A DNA stretch of 64,000 bases from Aureibaculum algae (GTDB taxonomy: Bacteria > Bacteroidota > Bacteroidia > Flavobacteriales > Flavobacteriaceae), in the NCBI RefSeq assembly GCF_006065315.1, contig NZ_CP040749.1, forward strand, positions 3,990,001 through 4,054,000, read 5' to 3'. The position numbers were made by a program, and so were the translations under genes. Positions 9,654 to 20,013 of this stretch are shown here, piece after piece. Every line of letters begins with the position of its first letter. Position 1 is the first letter of the stretch. The notes below the pieces were generated by a model. The model saw only the letters and a program-made list of their open reading frames with translations, was not told the DNA's origin and ran no database searches.

Positions 9654-10757
9654 CTAATTACTCTCAATCATTTCAAAGAACTGATCAAAAAGATATACCG
9701 AGTCATTTGGTCCCGGACTAGCCTCTGGATGGTATTGTACAGAAAAACACTTTTTATTTTTAATACGAATACCTGCTACGGTATGATCATTTAAATGCAT
9801 GTGTGTTATTTCTACATTTTCATTCTTTTCAGTTTCTTCTTTGTTAATTGCAAATCCGTGATTCTGAGATGTTATTTCACCTTTACCAGAAATTAGATTT
9901 TTTACAGGATGATTAATTCCTCTATGACCGTGGTGCATTTTATAAGTGCTAATTCCATTTGCCAAAGCGATTACCTGATGCCCTAGGCATATTCCAAATA
10001 ATGGTAAATTCTTCTCAATAATTTCTTTAGCCACTTTCTGAGCTTCTACTAATGGTTCTGGATCTCCAGGACCGTTAGACAAAAAGTATCCGTCTGGATT
10101 AAAGCTACTCATTTCCTCAAAGGTTGAGTTATAAGGGAAAACTTTTATATACGCATCTCTTTTGGCTAAATTTCTAAGAATATTCTTTTTTATACCAATG
10201 TCTAATGCTGAAATTTTATATTTTGCATTCTCATCACCAACATAATAGGGTTTTTCTGTTGACACTTGAGATGCCAATTCTAAACCATCCATATTAGGTA
10301 CTTCTGCCAATTGTTTTTTTAATTTTTCAATATCATCAACCTCCGTTGAAATAATGGCATTCATCGCTCCATTTTCTCTAATATAAGTTACTAGAGCTCT
10401 CGTATCCACATCAGAAATTGCAATCAAATTGTGTTTTTCAAACCAATCTTTTAAAGAGCCATCAGCATCAGGGCGTGAATAATCAAAACTAAAGTTTCTA
10501 CAAATTAATCCAGAAATTTTTATTCCATCTGATTCTACTTCAGCTTCCTTAACACCATAGTTTCCAATATGTGCATTGGTTGCAACCATTAATTGACCAA
10601 AATATGATGGATCTGTAAAAATTTCTTGATAACCGGTCATTCCCGTATTAAAACAAATTTCTCCTGTTGATGAACCTTCTATGCCTATTGATTTTCCTTC
10701 AAAAATAGTTCCATCAGCTAATAAAACGATTGCCTTTTTTCTAGTTTGATACTTCAT
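9654..10757 (-). CDS. carA: Carbamoyl-phosphate synthase small (glutaminase) subunit
   Basis: Hydrolyses glutamine and feeds ammonia to CarB to make carbamoyl phosphate for pyrimidines and arginine. The 367-residue protein has the CPSase small-chain N-terminal domain (about 1-140) and a class I glutamine amidotransferase domain. The triad is intact: Cys257 in FGICLGHQ, and His343 and Glu345 in YHPEASPGP. The oxyanion motif SNGPGDPEP is at 227-235. carB is not in the window, so the two subunits are unlinked here, unlike the E. coli carAB operon. It follows rplQ, but a terminator and a perfect -7 box separate them, so it has its own promoter. Confidence 0.96.
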   Translation of the reverse strand: MKYQTRKKAIVLLADGTIFEGKSIGIEGSSTGEICFNTGMTGYQEIFTDPSYFGQLMVATNAHIGNYGVKEAEVESDGIKISGLICRNFSFDYSRPDADGSLKDWFEKHNLIAISDVDTRALVTYIRENGAMNAIISTEVDDIEKLKKQLAEVPNMDGLELASQVSTEKPYYVGDENAKYKISALDIGIKKNILRNLAKRDAYIKVFPYNSTFEEMSSFNPDGYFLSNGPGDPEPLVEAQKVAKEIIEKNLPLFGICLGHQVIALANGISTYKMHHGHRGINHPVKNLISGKGEITSQNHGFAINKEETEKNENVEITHMHLNDHTVAGIRIKNKKCFSVQYHPEASPGPNDSVYLFDQFFEMIESN

Positions 10758-10776
10758 TTAGCGTATATGATTTTTA

Positions 10777-10784
10777 CAAAAATA
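10777..10784 (-). promoter_or_regulatory. carA -7 box
   Basis: The minus strand reads TATTTTTG, a perfect TAnnTTTG, 19 bases before the carA ATG. It begins just past the U-tract of the ribosomal-operon terminator, so terminator and promoter are adjacent. No clear -33 element is present. Confidence 0.55.
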
Positions 10785-10790
10785 ATATAA

Positions 10791-10824
10791 AAAAAAGGAT
10801 AAACTAAATTAGCTTATCCTTTTT
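10791..10824 (-). terminator. Terminator of the ribosomal protein operon
   Basis: On the minus strand GGATAAGCTAA pairs with TTAGTTTATCC (one mismatch), flanked by runs of A and T. It lies about 23 bases after the rplQ stop and ends the 17-kb translation gene array. Confidence 0.85.
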
Positions 10825-10846
10825 ATATTTAATGTTTATTAACATT

Positions 10847-11338
10847 CTATTCTTCCTCTTCTGAATTAGAAGCTTTTTTATCAGCAACTGGAACCGGAGG
10901 TACAGCTGTAGTAGCTTTGCTACCACCTCTTCTACTTCTTCTAGTATTTTTCTTCTTATTGCTATTAGGATTGTAAGTAGTATTGTAATCTACCAATTCT
11001 ACCATAGCCATATCAGCATTATCACCTAATCGGTTACCCAATTTGATAATTCTAACATAACCTCCTGGTCTGTCTGCTACTTTAGTAGCAACTTCTCTAA
11101 ACAATTCAGTTACTGCCTCTTTTTGTCTCAAATAAGCAAAAACTATTCTTCTATTGTGAGTAGTATCAGATTTTGATTTTGTGATTAAAGGTTCAACAAA
11201 TTGTCTTACCGCTTTCGCTTTAGCAACAGTTGTATTTATACGTTTATGCTCTATTAATGAACATGCCATATTAGCTAACATGGCTTTTCTATGAGCAGTT
11301 TTTCTACTTAAATGATTAAATTTCTTTCCGTGTCTCAT
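10847..11338 (-). CDS. rplQ: 50S ribosomal protein L17
   Basis: Large-subunit protein near the exit-tunnel opening. The first 120 or so residues carry the L17 core ([12 protein letters not shown], then AYLRQKEAV and [12 protein letters not shown]). At 163 residues it is about 35 longer than the E. coli protein. The extra tail is first basic ([12 protein letters not shown]) and then acidic (SEEEE), an extension common in Bacteroidota. It is the last gene of the array, 12 bases after rpoA, and is followed by the terminator. Confidence 0.97.
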   Translation of the reverse strand: MRHGKKFNHLSRKTAHRKAMLANMACSLIEHKRINTTVAKAKAVRQFVEPLITKSKSDTTHNRRIVFAYLRQKEAVTELFREVATKVADRPGGYVRIIKLGNRLGDNADMAMVELVDYNTTYNPNSNKKKNTRRSRRGGSKATTAVPPVPVADKKASNSEEEE

Positions 11339-11350
11339 CTCTTACTATCC

Positions 11351-12343
11351 TTATTCTTTATCTAACTTATATTTACTTAAATCCATTCCAAAAGTTAACC
11401 CTTTGACATTCACTAACTCATCTAATTCAGTTAATGATTTTTTACCAAAGTTTCTAAACTTCATTAAGTCGTTTTTATTGAATGATACTAAATCACCTAA
11501 AGTATCAACTTCAGCAGCTTTTAAACAATTTAATGCTCTTACTGAAAGATCCATATCAATCAACCTAGTTTTTAACAACTGTCTCATGTGAAGTGATTCT
11601 TCATCATAAGTTTCAGTTTGTGCAATTTCATCAGCCTCCAATGTAATACGCTCATCAGAGAATAACATAAAGTGGTGAATCAATATTTTTGCAGCTTCAG
11701 TTAATGCATCTTTAGGGTTTATAGAACCGTCAGTAACAATATCAAAGATTAATTTTTCATAATCTGTCTTTTGCTCAACACGAAAGTTCTCTACTGCATA
11801 TTTTACATTTTTAATTGGTGTAAAAATTGCATCAGTAAATATAGTACCTAAAGCAGCGTTTGCTTTTTTATTCTCTTCAGATAAAACAAATCCTCTACCT
11901 TTTTCTATTGTAAATTCTAAATCAAGTTTAACTGATTTTTCCATTTTACAAATAACTAAATCAGGATTCAATACTTGAAAACCTGAAATAAAGTTTTGAA
12001 AATCACCAGCAGTTAACTGATCTTTACCAGTTACAGTTACCGTTACTGTTTCGTTTTCAGTTTCTTCAATTTGTTGCTTAAAACGTACTTGTTTTAAGTT
12101 CAAAATCATTTCAGTAACATCTTCTACAACACCTTTTACTGTAGAAAATTCATGCTCAACACCTTCAATTCTTAAAGATGTAATTGCGTATCCTTCTAAT
12201 GAAGATAATAAAACTCTACGTAGTGCATTACCAACTGTTAAACCATAACCTGGTTCTAAAGGTCTGAATTCAAATCTACCTTCAAAATCAGTAGATTCGA
12301 TCATTATTACTTTATCGGGTTTTTGAAAATTTAATATTGCCAT
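11351..12343 (-). CDS. rpoA: DNA-directed RNA polymerase alpha subunit
   Basis: Assembly platform of RNA polymerase. Of 330 residues, the N-terminal domain (about 1-230) includes [12 protein letters not shown], the dimerisation segment. The C-terminal domain (about 250-320) includes the DNA-contact helix [15 protein letters not shown], in which the Arg and Asn used by E. coli alpha-CTD for UP elements and activators are conserved. It lies between rpsD and rplQ, as in most bacteria, and no separate promoter is evident. Confidence 0.98.
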   Translation of the reverse strand: MAILNFQKPDKVIMIESTDFEGRFEFRPLEPGYGLTVGNALRRVLLSSLEGYAITSLRIEGVEHEFSTVKGVVEDVTEMILNLKQVRFKQQIEETENETVTVTVTGKDQLTAGDFQNFISGFQVLNPDLVICKMEKSVKLDLEFTIEKGRGFVLSEENKKANAALGTIFTDAIFTPIKNVKYAVENFRVEQKTDYEKLIFDIVTDGSINPKDALTEAAKILIHHFMLFSDERITLEADEIAQTETYDEESLHMRQLLKTRLIDMDLSVRALNCLKAAEVDTLGDLVSFNKNDLMKFRNFGKKSLTELDELVNVKGLTFGMDLSKYKLDKE

Positions 12344-12364
12344 AAGTTCAAATACTATCTTTAA

Positions 12365-12970
12365 TTATTTAGAGTATAATTCTACAATAAATTGTTCATT
12401 AATATTTTCTGGAATTTGAATTCTTTCTGGTACAGTTACAAAAGTACCTTGCATTGTATCACTATTCCAGTTTAACCACTCAAATACTGCACTATTATTA
12501 GCTAATGAATTTTCAATAGCCACTAAAGATTTAGATTTTTCTCTAACTCCGATAACATCACCTGCTTTTAAAGAATAAGAAGGAATATTAACTAATTCAC
12601 CATTAACAGTTATATGTCTGTGAGAAACTAATTGACGAGCTCCACTACGAGAAGGAGAAATACCCATTCTGAAAACAACGTTATCTAAACGAGATTCACA
12701 TAATTGAATTAAAATCTCACCCGTAATACCTCTACTTCTAGATGCTTTTTCGAATAAATTTCTAAACTGACGTTCTAAAATTCCGTAAGTGTATTTTGCT
12801 TTCTGCTTTTCCATTAACTGGACAGCGTACTCAGATTTTTTACCACGACGACGGTTGTTTCCGTGTTGTCCTGGAGGATAATTTCTTTTTTCGAATGATT
12901 TATCATCTCCGAAGATTGCCTCGCCAAATTTACGAGCTATTTTAGTTTTGGGTCCTGTATATCTTGCCAT
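12365..12970 (-). CDS. rpsD: 30S ribosomal protein S4
   Basis: Primary 16S rRNA-binding protein that nucleates 30S body assembly. The 201-residue product has the S4 RNA-binding domain at about 93-150 ([29 protein letters not shown]). It lacks the N-terminal zinc cysteines, so it is the C-minus form. The 143-base gap to rpsK upstream is longer than most in the array and could hold an autoregulatory leader, but I see no recognisable S4-binding pseudoknot. Confidence 0.97.
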   Translation of the reverse strand: MARYTGPKTKIARKFGEAIFGDDKSFEKRNYPPGQHGNNRRRGKKSEYAVQLMEKQKAKYTYGILERQFRNLFEKASRSRGITGEILIQLCESRLDNVVFRMGISPSRSGARQLVSHRHITVNGELVNIPSYSLKAGDVIGVREKSKSLVAIENSLANNSAVFEWLNWNSDTMQGTFVTVPERIQIPENINEQFIVELYSK

Positions 12971-13113
12971 TTCTTTTTGTTTTATAAAAGGGATTATGAA
13001 TTAAGGCTTATCCTTCGATAATCTATATTTCCTTCTAATTGATTAAAATTTATATTAACAGTTACTAAATTATATTCAGTATTTTTTACTTGAGCAGTTG
13101 AAATTAATTCAAC

Positions 13114-13509
13114 TTATACTCTACGTCTTTTAGGAGGACGACATCCGTTGTGAGGTAATGGAGTAACATCAATTATTTCAGTTACTTCAATACCAGCATT
13201 ATGTATGGTTCTAATAGCAGATTCTCTACCATTACCTGGACCTTTTACATATACTTTCACTTTTCTCAATCCTGCTTCATGTGCAACTTTAGCACAATCT
13301 TCAGCTGCAGTTTGAGCAGCATAAGGTGTGTTCTTTTTAGAACCTCTAAACCCTTGCTTACCTGCAGAAGACCAAGAAATAACATCTCCTTTTTTATTCG
13401 TTAAAGAAATTATGATATTATTGAATGTAGCTTGAATGTGAGCCTCACCAATAGCATCAACGATAACTTTACGTTTTTTTGAACTCGCTTTTGAACTTGT
13501 TTTTGCCAT
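13114..13509 (-). CDS. rpsK: 30S ribosomal protein S11
   Basis: Platform protein of the small subunit that contacts 16S rRNA near the mRNA exit. The 131-residue product has the conserved [11 protein letters not shown] and the C terminus [18 protein letters not shown]. The lysine- and serine-rich N-terminal tail is ordinary. A 7-bp hairpin (13096-13114) touches its stop codon but lacks a U-tract. Confidence 0.97.
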   Translation of the reverse strand: MAKTSSKASSKKRKVIVDAIGEAHIQATFNNIIISLTNKKGDVISWSSAGKQGFRGSKKNTPYAAQTAAEDCAKVAHEAGLRKVKVYVKGPGNGRESAIRTIHNAGIEVTEIIDVTPLPHNGCRPPKRRRV

Positions 13510-13578
13510 AATTAATAGTCATTAGTAGATTGTACAAAGTAAGTTAAAAAGATAACTACTAGCACAAACCCTTATAAA

Positions 13579-13953
13579 TTATTTAGTTGCTTTCTTTTTG
13601 TTAGCAACAGTTTTTCTTTTACCTTTTCTAGTTCTAGAATTATTCTTAGTTCTTTGACCTCTTAATGGTAAACCTGATCTATGACGAATACCTCTATAAC
13701 ATCCAATATCCATTAAACGCTTAATGTTCATTTGAGTTTCAGAACGTAATTCACCTTCTATAGTGTAAGTACCAACTTGTTCTCTAATTCTACTGATTTC
13801 ATCATCAGTCCAATCTTGAACTTTCGTGTTTTCATCTACCTTCGCATTGGCTAAAACTTCTTTTGCTCTATTTCTGCCAACACCGTAGATGTAAGTTAAT
13901 GAAATAACTCCTCTTTTGTTTTTTGGTATATCTATACCCGCTATTCTTGCCAT
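13579..13953 (-). CDS. rpsM: 30S ribosomal protein S13
   Basis: Head protein that contacts P-site tRNA and forms an intersubunit bridge. The 124 residues start [15 protein letters not shown] and include the signature [19 protein letters not shown]; the basic tail ([16 protein letters not shown]) is the part that reaches the P site. It starts 2 bases after the rpmJ stop. Confidence 0.97.
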   Translation of the reverse strand: MARIAGIDIPKNKRGVISLTYIYGVGRNRAKEVLANAKVDENTKVQDWTDDEISRIREQVGTYTIEGELRSETQMNIKRLMDIGCYRGIRHRSGLPLRGQRTKNNSRTRKGKRKTVANKKKATK

Positions 13954-13955
13954 AA

Positions 13956-14072
13956 TTATCCTTGTCTTTGTTTAAATCTAGGATTCTTTTTATTGATTAC
14001 ATATAATCTACCTTTTCTGCGAACTATTTTGCAGTCGGCACTTCTCTTTTTTACTGATGCTCTTACCTTCAT
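13956..14072 (-). CDS. rpmJ: 50S ribosomal protein L36 (zinc-free form)
   Basis: Short 38-codon gene between infA and rpsM. It reads [20 protein letters not shown] and ends NPRFKQRQG, which is L36. The zinc-ribbon form has three cysteines and a histidine; here only Cys14 remains, with Ser, Asn and Phe-type replacements at the other positions, so this is the C-minus form that does not bind zinc. Its stop is 2 bases from the rpsM ATG and its ATG is 10 bases after the infA stop. Start and length are unambiguous. Confidence 0.95.
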   Translation of the reverse strand: MKVRASVKKRSADCKIVRRKGRLYVINKKNPRFKQRQG

Positions 14073-14082
14073 CGTTATATTT

Positions 14083-14298
14083 TTAGTATCTGTAAGTTAT
14101 TCGAGCCTTAGTTAAATCATAAGGACTCATTTCTAATTTTACTTTATCTCCAGGTAGTAATTTAATGTAGTGCATACGCATTTTACCTGAAATGTGTGCG
14201 GTTACAATATGACCATTTTCTAGCTCAACGCGAAACATTGCATTTGACAATGCTTCAATTATTGTTCCGTCTTGCTCTATTGCTTGTTGTTTTGCCAT
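14083..14298 (-). CDS. infA: Translation initiation factor IF-1
   Basis: 71-residue OB-fold protein that occupies the 30S A site during initiation. It includes [16 protein letters not shown] and the [19 protein letters not shown] core that is nearly invariant in bacteria. It lies one base after the secY stop on the same strand. Confidence 0.97.
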   Translation of the reverse strand: MAKQQAIEQDGTIIEALSNAMFRVELENGHIVTAHISGKMRMHYIKLLPGDKVKLEMSPYDLTKARITYRY

Positions 14299-14299
14299 A

Positions 14300-15637
14300 T
14301 TATACTACTGATTTTCTATTAGTTCCTGTTTTCATTAAACCATCATAGTGACGATTTAATAAATGTGAATTTATTTGTTGTATTGTATCTATAGCAACAC
14401 CCACCATAATTAATAATGATGTACCACCATAAAAAATTGCCCAACCCGGTTGCACCCCTGCTTTTACAATAAAAGCTGGTAGTATAGCCAACAGAGCTAA
14501 AAATATTGAACCTGGAAATGTTATTCTTGATAAAATAGTATCTAAATAGTCAGCCGTTTCTTTACCTGGTCTTATTCCTGGTAAAAAGCCTCCACTCCTT
14601 TTCAAATCATCTGCCATTTTGTTGGTAGGAATTGTAATTGCTGTATAAAAATAACTGAAAATTATAATTAAGATCGCAAACACTACATTATACCAAAAAC
14701 CAAACATATCTTGAAAAGCAATACCCATAGACTTCAAGGTATTATTTTCTGCACTTGATAATAACTGAGGCACAAACATTAAAGCTTGAGCAAATATTAT
14801 CGGCATAACACCAGATGAATTTAATTTCAATGGAATGTATTGTCTTGCACCAGCAGCATCTTCAACATTACCTGCAACTGTACGCCTAGCATACTGAACA
14901 GCTATCCTTCGAACCGCGGTGACTAAGAAAACACATGCTAAAATAGCTACCAACCAAAGTATTACTTCAATTAAAACCATTAATAAACCTCCATTAGATT
15001 GTGTAACCCTAGAAGTAAATTCTTGCATAAATGTTGATGGTAATCGTGCGATAATACCAATCATAATTAATAATGAAATACCATTACCAATACCTTTATC
15101 AGTAATTCTTTCACCCAACCACATTGCAAACACAGTACCCGTAGTTAGTAAAAGAATAGATGAAAACCAGAATAACGGCCCTCTACCTAATAAAAATGCT
15201 GTTTCAGGAATACCTAAACTTGGTAAACTTGCAATATAAGCAGGAGCTTGTAATAGTAAAATACCAATGGTTAACCAACGTGTTATTTGATTGATTTTTT
15301 TACGACCACTTTCACCTTCCTTCTGTAATTTTTGTAAATAAGGTACTGCTATACCCATCAACTGTACCACAATAGATGCAGAAATATAAGGCATAATACC
15401 TAATGCCATTACTGAAGCTTGAGCAAATGCTCCACCAGTAAAGGCATTTAACAATCCTAATAAATTATTATCACTAGTCTTATTAGCAAGATTTGTTAAT
15501 TGAGTTCCATCAATACCTGGCAATGTTACTTGAGCAGCTAAACGATAAACAACCATTAATCCAAGCGTTAAGATAATCTTATTTCTTAACTCTTCAATTT
15601 TCCAAATATCTTGTATGGTACTTATAAATTTTTTCAT
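14300..15637 (-). CDS. secY: Protein translocase subunit SecY
   Basis: Pore-forming subunit of the SecYEG inner-membrane channel for exported and membrane proteins. The 445 residues form about ten hydrophobic helices. The plug/TM2 region contains [14 protein letters not shown]. The cytosolic loops contain [17 protein letters not shown] and [12 protein letters not shown] segments, and the TM8-9 loop contains [13 protein letters not shown], which binds SecA and ribosomes. It sits in the spc section between rplO and infA; no adk or map gene intervenes, unlike many bacteria. Confidence 0.97.
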   Translation of the reverse strand: MKKFISTIQDIWKIEELRNKIILTLGLMVVYRLAAQVTLPGIDGTQLTNLANKTSDNNLLGLLNAFTGGAFAQASVMALGIMPYISASIVVQLMGIAVPYLQKLQKEGESGRKKINQITRWLTIGILLLQAPAYIASLPSLGIPETAFLLGRGPLFWFSSILLLTTGTVFAMWLGERITDKGIGNGISLLIMIGIIARLPSTFMQEFTSRVTQSNGGLLMVLIEVILWLVAILACVFLVTAVRRIAVQYARRTVAGNVEDAAGARQYIPLKLNSSGVMPIIFAQALMFVPQLLSSAENNTLKSMGIAFQDMFGFWYNVVFAILIIIFSYFYTAITIPTNKMADDLKRSGGFLPGIRPGKETADYLDTILSRITFPGSIFLALLAILPAFIVKAGVQPGWAIFYGGTSLLIMVGVAIDTIQQINSHLLNRHYDGLMKTGTNRKSVV

Positions 15638-15644
15638 TTATTTC

Positions 15645-16097
15645 TTATAATGTTACTGCTTTTCCACCTACCTTTTCAATAGCTTCTTTTGCTGTTGCAG
15701 TAAATTTATGTACAGTAATATCTAATTTCGCTTTTAATTCTCCTCTACCTAAAATTTTAACCAAGTCATTTTTACCAACAACTCCATTATTAACTAGAAT
15801 TTCAAAAGTAACTGTATCTTTAATGCTACCATTATCTACCATAGTTTGTAAGGTATCTAAATTTATAGCCGCGTATTCTTTTCGGTTAATGTTAGTAAAC
15901 CCAAATTTAGGTAAACGACGTTGAATTGGCATTTGACCACCTTCAAATCCTATTTTCTTAGAATAACCAGAACGAGACTTAGCACCGTTATGACCTCTTG
16001 TAGCTGTACCACCTTTTCCAGATCCTTGACCTCTACCTATTCTTTTCGCTTTACTTTTAACTGCACCTTTGGCAGGTCTTAAGTTGTTTAATTCCAT
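15645..16097 (-). CDS. rplO: 50S ribosomal protein L15
   Basis: Late-assembly 23S rRNA-binding protein. The 150 residues start MELNNLRPAKG and have the glycine-rich N-terminal stretch RIGRGQGSGKGGTATRGHNG that threads into rRNA, followed by FEGGQMPIQRRLPKFGF. The gap to secY is 7 bases. Confidence 0.97.
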   Translation of the reverse strand: MELNNLRPAKGAVKSKAKRIGRGQGSGKGGTATRGHNGAKSRSGYSKKIGFEGGQMPIQRRLPKFGFTNINRKEYAAINLDTLQTMVDNGSIKDTVTFEILVNNGVVGKNDLVKILGRGELKAKLDITVHKFTATAKEAIEKVGGKAVTL

Positions 16098-16106
16098 ATC
16101 GTTATC

Positions 16107-16289
16107 TTATTTAACTTCCTCTACAGAAACTAAGTGTTTAACTTTATTTACCATACCTAGAATAGTTGGTGAAGCATCATGCTCAACAACCTGATTCAAT
16201 TTACGTAAACCCAATGACTCTAAAGTTCTTTTTTGATCTTGAGGACGTCTGATTTGACTACGTACTTGTTTTACTTTAATTTTTTTCAT
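16107..16289 (-). CDS. rpmD: 50S ribosomal protein L30
   Basis: 60-residue small L30 of the bacterial type. It includes VKQVRSQIRRPQDQKRTLESLGLRKLNQVV, and a C-terminal strand NKVKHLVSVEEV. It lies between rpsE and rplO with gaps of 9-12 bases. Confidence 0.95.
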   Translation of the reverse strand: MKKIKVKQVRSQIRRPQDQKRTLESLGLRKLNQVVEHDASPTILGMVNKVKHLVSVEEVK

Positions 16290-16301
16290 CTCCTCTTAGT
16301 T

Positions 16302-16826
16302 TTATCCGTTAAAAACTTTGTTTAAAGAAATTCCTCTTTCTTTAGCAATAGTATTTGCATCACGCATTTGCAATAAAGCATCAAAAGTTGCTTTTACCAC
16401 GTTATGAGGATTTGAAGAACCTTGTGATTTTGATAATACATCATGTACACCAACAGATTCTAATACCATACGTACAGCACCACCAGCAATTACACCAGTA
16501 CCATGAGTAGCAGGTTTTAAAAATACTTTTGCACCAGCATACTTACCTTTTTGTTCGTGAGGTATTGTATGTTTTATGATTGGTATTCTTATTAAATTTT
16601 TTTTAGCGTCTTCAATAGCTTTTGCAATAGCAGAGGCAACATCCTTAGATTTTCCAAGACCATGACCTACAACACCATTTTCATTACCAACAACAACAAT
16701 TGCTGAAAAACCAAATGTTCTACCACCTTTTGTTACTTTAGTAACCCTTTGTACTCCAACCAAATGATCTTTTAAATCTAATCCACTTGGTTTTACGTGT
16801 TCAACGTTTCCGTATTTTTGATACAT
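16302..16826 (-). CDS. rpsE: 30S ribosomal protein S5
   Basis: Small-subunit protein at the mRNA entry and decoding region; mutations here affect fidelity in other bacteria. The 174-residue protein has the double-stranded-RNA-binding-like N domain ([29 protein letters not shown]) and the S5 C domain ([17 protein letters not shown]). The gap to rplR is 9 bases. Confidence 0.97.
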   Translation of the reverse strand: MYQKYGNVEHVKPSGLDLKDHLVGVQRVTKVTKGGRTFGFSAIVVVGNENGVVGHGLGKSKDVASAIAKAIEDAKKNLIRIPIIKHTIPHEQKGKYAGAKVFLKPATHGTGVIAGGAVRMVLESVGVHDVLSKSQGSSNPHNVVKATFDALLQMRDANTIAKERGISLNKVFNG

Positions 16827-16835
16827 AAATCTTAA

Positions 16836-17189
16836 TTAAAATTTTAATCCTGCTTCTCTTGCTCCATCCGCAAGAGCCTTTACTCTACCGTGGTATAAAT
16901 AACCATTTCTATCAAAAGCAACACCTTCTATTCCAGATTTTGTCGCTTTTTCAGCCAATGCTTTACCTACTGCAGCAGCTACTTCAATTTTTGTGCCTTT
17001 GGCAGCAATTCCTTTATCTCTTGATGATACTGCAACCAATGTGTTACCAGTAATATCATCTATTAATTGAGCATCAATTTCTTTATTACTTCTAAATACT
17101 GAAAGCCTTGGCTTTTCATTTGTACCTGAAACAATTTTTCTAATTCTTTGCTTAATTCTTTGTCTTCTCTGAAGCTTTGATAATGCCAT
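16836..17189 (-). CDS. rplR: 50S ribosomal protein L18
   Basis: 5S rRNA-binding protein of the central protuberance. The 117 residues have the typical basic N terminus ([16 protein letters not shown]), [18 protein letters not shown], and the C-terminal [26 protein letters not shown] segment shortened here to its key part [17 protein letters not shown]. Confidence 0.97.
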   Translation of the reverse strand: MALSKLQRRQRIKQRIRKIVSGTNEKPRLSVFRSNKEIDAQLIDDITGNTLVAVSSRDKGIAAKGTKIEVAAAVGKALAEKATKSGIEGVAFDRNGYLYHGRVKALADGAREAGLKF

Positions 17190-17201
17190 AATATCTATTT
17201 A

Positions 17202-17744
17202 TTATGCAGATTTACCTGCTTTTCTTCTTAATTCTTCTCCTACAAATTTAATTCCTTTTCCTTTGTAAGGCTCTGGTTTACGATAAGAACGAATCTTAGC
17301 TGCTACCTGTCCTACTAATTGCTTGTCAAAAGAACTTAATTTTACAATTGGATTTTTACCTTTTTCTGATACGGTTTCCACTTTAACTTCTGGAGCCAAA
17401 TCTAAAACAATATTATGCGAAAACCCTAAAGCTAAATCTAACCTTTGTCCTTGATGACTAGCTCTATAACCAACACCAACTAATTCTAACTCCTTTGACC
17501 AACCTTTAGAAACTCCTTCAATCATATTAAACATAAGAGCTCGGTATAAACCATGCTTTGCCTTATCTTCTTTACTATCTGAAGGACGTGTTACTAAAAT
17601 ATTTCCGTCTTCAACTTTAATAGTTACATTAGAATATTCTTGCGTTAATTCGCCTAATTTCCCTTTAACGGTAACTACATTATCTTTAACATCTATAGTA
17701 ACTCCTTCTGGAATCGCCACTGGATTATTTCCTATTCTTGACAT
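17202..17744 (-). CDS. rplF: 50S ribosomal protein L6
   Basis: Binds 23S rRNA near the sarcin-ricin loop and factor-binding site. The 180 residues contain two tandem L6 folds: MSRIGNNPVAIPEGV with TVKGKLGELTQEY, and the C-terminal half with KQLVGQVAAKIRSYRKPEPY and KGKGIKFVGEELRRKAGKSA. Spacing to rpsH is 13 bases. Confidence 0.97.
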   Translation of the reverse strand: MSRIGNNPVAIPEGVTIDVKDNVVTVKGKLGELTQEYSNVTIKVEDGNILVTRPSDSKEDKAKHGLYRALMFNMIEGVSKGWSKELELVGVGYRASHQGQRLDLALGFSHNIVLDLAPEVKVETVSEKGKNPIVKLSSFDKQLVGQVAAKIRSYRKPEPYKGKGIKFVGEELRRKAGKSA

Positions 17745-17757
17745 CTCTTATTCTTTA

Positions 17758-18156
17758 TTAGTAAACGTAACATAAAACTTCTCCACCAACATTTTCCAAT
17801 TTGGCCTGTTTGTTAGTCATCACACCTTTAGAGGTTGACACTATCGCAATACCAAGACCATTTAAAACTCTTGGTAAATCAGAAGTATTTACATATTTAC
17901 GTAAACCTGGTTTACTAATTCTTTCAATTTTCTTAATTACAGGCTGTTTTGAAACACTATCATATTTCAAAGCAATCTTAATAGAATCTTGAACTTTATT
18001 TTCTTCAAACTTATAACTTAAGATATAACCTTGATCAAATAAAATCTTAGTCATTTCTTTCTTTAAGTTAGAAGCTGGTATTTCAACAACTCTTAGTCCT
18101 GCATTCGCTGCATTTCTAATTCTTGTTAAATAATCTGCAATAGGATCTGTATACAT
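17758..18156 (-). CDS. rpsH: 30S ribosomal protein S8
   Basis: Primary binder of the central domain of 16S rRNA and, in E. coli, the translational repressor of the spc operon. The 132 residues start MYTDPIADYLTRIRNA and end with the signature ALGVMTNKQA-like STSKGVMTNKQAKLENVGGE. Whether it regulates the operon here cannot be read from the sequence. Confidence 0.97.
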   Translation of the reverse strand: MYTDPIADYLTRIRNAANAGLRVVEIPASNLKKEMTKILFDQGYILSYKFEENKVQDSIKIALKYDSVSKQPVIKKIERISKPGLRKYVNTSDLPRVLNGLGIAIVSTSKGVMTNKQAKLENVGGEVLCYVY

Positions 18157-18218
18157 ATATATTTAATTACGGTTTTGGTTTTTAACATTTAGGTTAAACC
18201 TGAAACCAATTTATAATT

Positions 18219-18488
18219 TTACCAACTCGCTTTTCTAACACCAGGTATTAAACCTTGGTTAGCCATTTCACGAAATGTTACACGAGAAATTCCGAAGGTT
18301 CTCATATACCCTTTAGGTCTTCCTGTTAATTTACAACGATTGTGTAATCGAACAGGAGAAGCGTTTTTAGGTAACTTTTGTAATCCTTCGAAATCGCCAG
18401 CTTCTTTTAAAGCTTTACGTCTCTCAGCATATTTAGCTACTGTTTTTCTTCTTTTTACCTCACGGGCTTTCATTGATTCTTTAGCCAT
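18219..18488 (-). CDS. rpsN: 30S ribosomal protein S14 (zinc-independent)
   Basis: 89-residue long-form S14 of the 30S head, without the CxxC pairs of the zinc-binding short form. It carries the signature [20 protein letters not shown] and ends PGVRKASW. The 62-base gap to rpsH is longer than its neighbours but shows nothing notable. Confidence 0.97.
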   Translation of the reverse strand: MAKESMKAREVKRRKTVAKYAERRKALKEAGDFEGLQKLPKNASPVRLHNRCKLTGRPKGYMRTFGISRVTFREMANQGLIPGVRKASW

Positions 18489-18491
18489 GTC

Positions 18492-19043
18492 TTAATTTTT
18501 TTTAAATGGTAAACCTAATTCGTTTAACAATGATTTTGCTTCTTTATCAGTATCGGCAGAAGTTACAAAAGTAATATCCATACCACTAATTTTATTCACC
18601 TTATCAATATCAATCTCAGGAAAAATAATTTGTTCAATAATTCCTAAATTGTAATTACCTCTTCCGTCAAAACCCGTAGATTTTATACCTCTAAAATCTC
18701 TTACACGTGGTAATGATGCTGTTACTAATCTATCTAAAAATTCGTACATCTTTTGTCCACGTAACGTAACTTTAACACCAATTGGCATTCCTTTACGTAA
18801 TTTGAACGATGCAACATCTTTCTTAGACATAGTTGCTATTGCTTTTTGACCAGATATTTTGGTCACTTCGTCAAGAGCATAATCAATTAACTTTTTATCA
18901 GCTACTGCAGCACCTACACCTTTGCTAATTACAATTTTTTGTAATTTAGGAACTTGCATAATATTTTTATAGCCGAACTCTTCGGTTAAAGCAGCTTTAA
19001 TTCTGCTATTATATTCTTCTTTAAGTCTAGGTACGTATGCCAT
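18492..19043 (-). CDS. rplE: 50S ribosomal protein L5
   Basis: 5S rRNA-binding protein that contacts P-site tRNA. The 183 residues include ELVTISGQKA-like [35 protein letters not shown] and the [18 protein letters not shown]-terminal part. It begins 2 bases after the rplX stop, suggesting translational coupling. Confidence 0.97.
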   Translation of the reverse strand: MAYVPRLKEEYNSRIKAALTEEFGYKNIMQVPKLQKIVISKGVGAAVADKKLIDYALDEVTKISGQKAIATMSKKDVASFKLRKGMPIGVKVTLRGQKMYEFLDRLVTASLPRVRDFRGIKSTGFDGRGNYNLGIIEQIIFPEIDIDKVNKISGMDITFVTSADTDKEAKSLLNELGLPFKKN

Positions 19044-19045
19044 AA

Positions 19046-19357
19046 CTAAATAATTTCTTTTGATTTTTTAGAGAATCTTACTTTTTTGTCGCCCTCAATT
19101 TTATATCCCACTCTAGTGGTATTGCCATTTTCTACTAACATAATGTTAGATATTTGGATAGGAGCTTCAAATTTTGAAATTCCACCTTGAGGATTTTGAG
19201 CACTTGGTTTCGTATGTTTAGATACCATATTAACACCCTCTACAACTGCTTTGTTCTTATCTTTAAGAATTTTAACAATCTTTCCTTCTTTACCTTTATC
19301 TTCTCCTGTTGTTACTCTAACAGTATCGCCTGTTTTTAGTTTGATCTTTATCATCAT
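19046..19357 (-). CDS. rplX: 50S ribosomal protein L24
   Basis: Assembly-initiator protein at the tunnel exit. The 103 residues hold a KOW motif ([20 protein letters not shown]) and [20 protein letters not shown]. Two start codons lie in tandem (M-M-I-K); the downstream one at 19354 is equally possible. Confidence 0.96.
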   Translation of the reverse strand: MMIKIKLKTGDTVRVTTGEDKGKEGKIVKILKDKNKAVVEGVNMVSKHTKPSAQNPQGGISKFEAPIQISNIMLVENGNTTRVGYKIEGDKKVRFSKKSKEII

Positions 19358-19365
19358 CTATAATT

Positions 19366-19734
19366 TTAAAGCACTTCAGGTGCTAGTGATACAATTTTCA
19401 TGAATTGTTTTTCACGAAGTTCTCTAGCCACTGGTCCAAAAACACGAGTACCTCTCATCTCTTCAGTTGGTGTTAACAATACACATGCATTATCATCAAA
19501 TCTTATATAAGAACCATCTTTACGACGTACTTCTTTTTTTGTTCGTACCACAACTGCTCTAGAAACTTGTCCTTTCTTAACTGTGCCGTTAGGTGTAGCA
19601 TGTTTTACCGACACTACAATTTTATCGCCAACAGAAGCGTAACGCCTTTTTGTTCCGCCTAAAACTCTTATTACCAACACTTCTTTTGCACCGGTATTGT
19701 CAGCTACTTTTAATCTTGATTCTTGTTGTAACAT
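19366..19734 (-). CDS. rplN: 50S ribosomal protein L14
   Basis: 122-residue protein at the subunit interface (bridge B8). It starts [18 protein letters not shown] and includes [20 protein letters not shown] and the C-terminal [18 protein letters not shown]. Length and sequence are standard. Confidence 0.98.
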   Translation of the reverse strand: MLQQESRLKVADNTGAKEVLVIRVLGGTKRRYASVGDKIVVSVKHATPNGTVKKGQVSRAVVVRTKKEVRRKDGSYIRFDDNACVLLTPTEEMRGTRVFGPVARELREKQFMKIVSLAPEVL

Positions 19735-19736
19735 AA

Positions 19737-19994
19737 TTATTTAGCTCTTTCTAAGATTTCTACTAATCTCCAACGTTTGGTTTTACTTAAAGGTCTTGTT
19801 TCCATGATCTTTACAGTATCCCCTTCATTGCAGTCGTTTTTTTCGTCATGTGCAACATATTTCTTCGTCTTAATAACGAACTTTCCGTACATAGGATGCT
19901 TTGCTTTTGATACTTCATTAACAACAATAGATTTCTCCATTTTGTTACTTGAAACAACTCCTATTCTTTCTTTTCTAAGATTTCTTTTTTCCAT
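19737..19994 (-). CDS. rpsQ: 30S ribosomal protein S17
   Basis: 85-residue OB-fold primary 16S rRNA binder. It includes [38 protein letters not shown] and [20 protein letters not shown]. It stops 2 bases before the rplN start. Confidence 0.97.
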   Translation of the reverse strand: MEKRNLRKERIGVVSSNKMEKSIVVNEVSKAKHPMYGKFVIKTKKYVAHDEKNDCNEGDTVKIMETRPLSKTKRWRLVEILERAK

Positions 19995-20013
19995 CTTGTA
20001 AATACGAATACAA

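Noticed and set aside
13096..13114. 7-bp hairpin after rpsK as a terminator
   Set aside because: No U-tract follows, and rpsD, rpoA and rplQ downstream have no promoter of their own.
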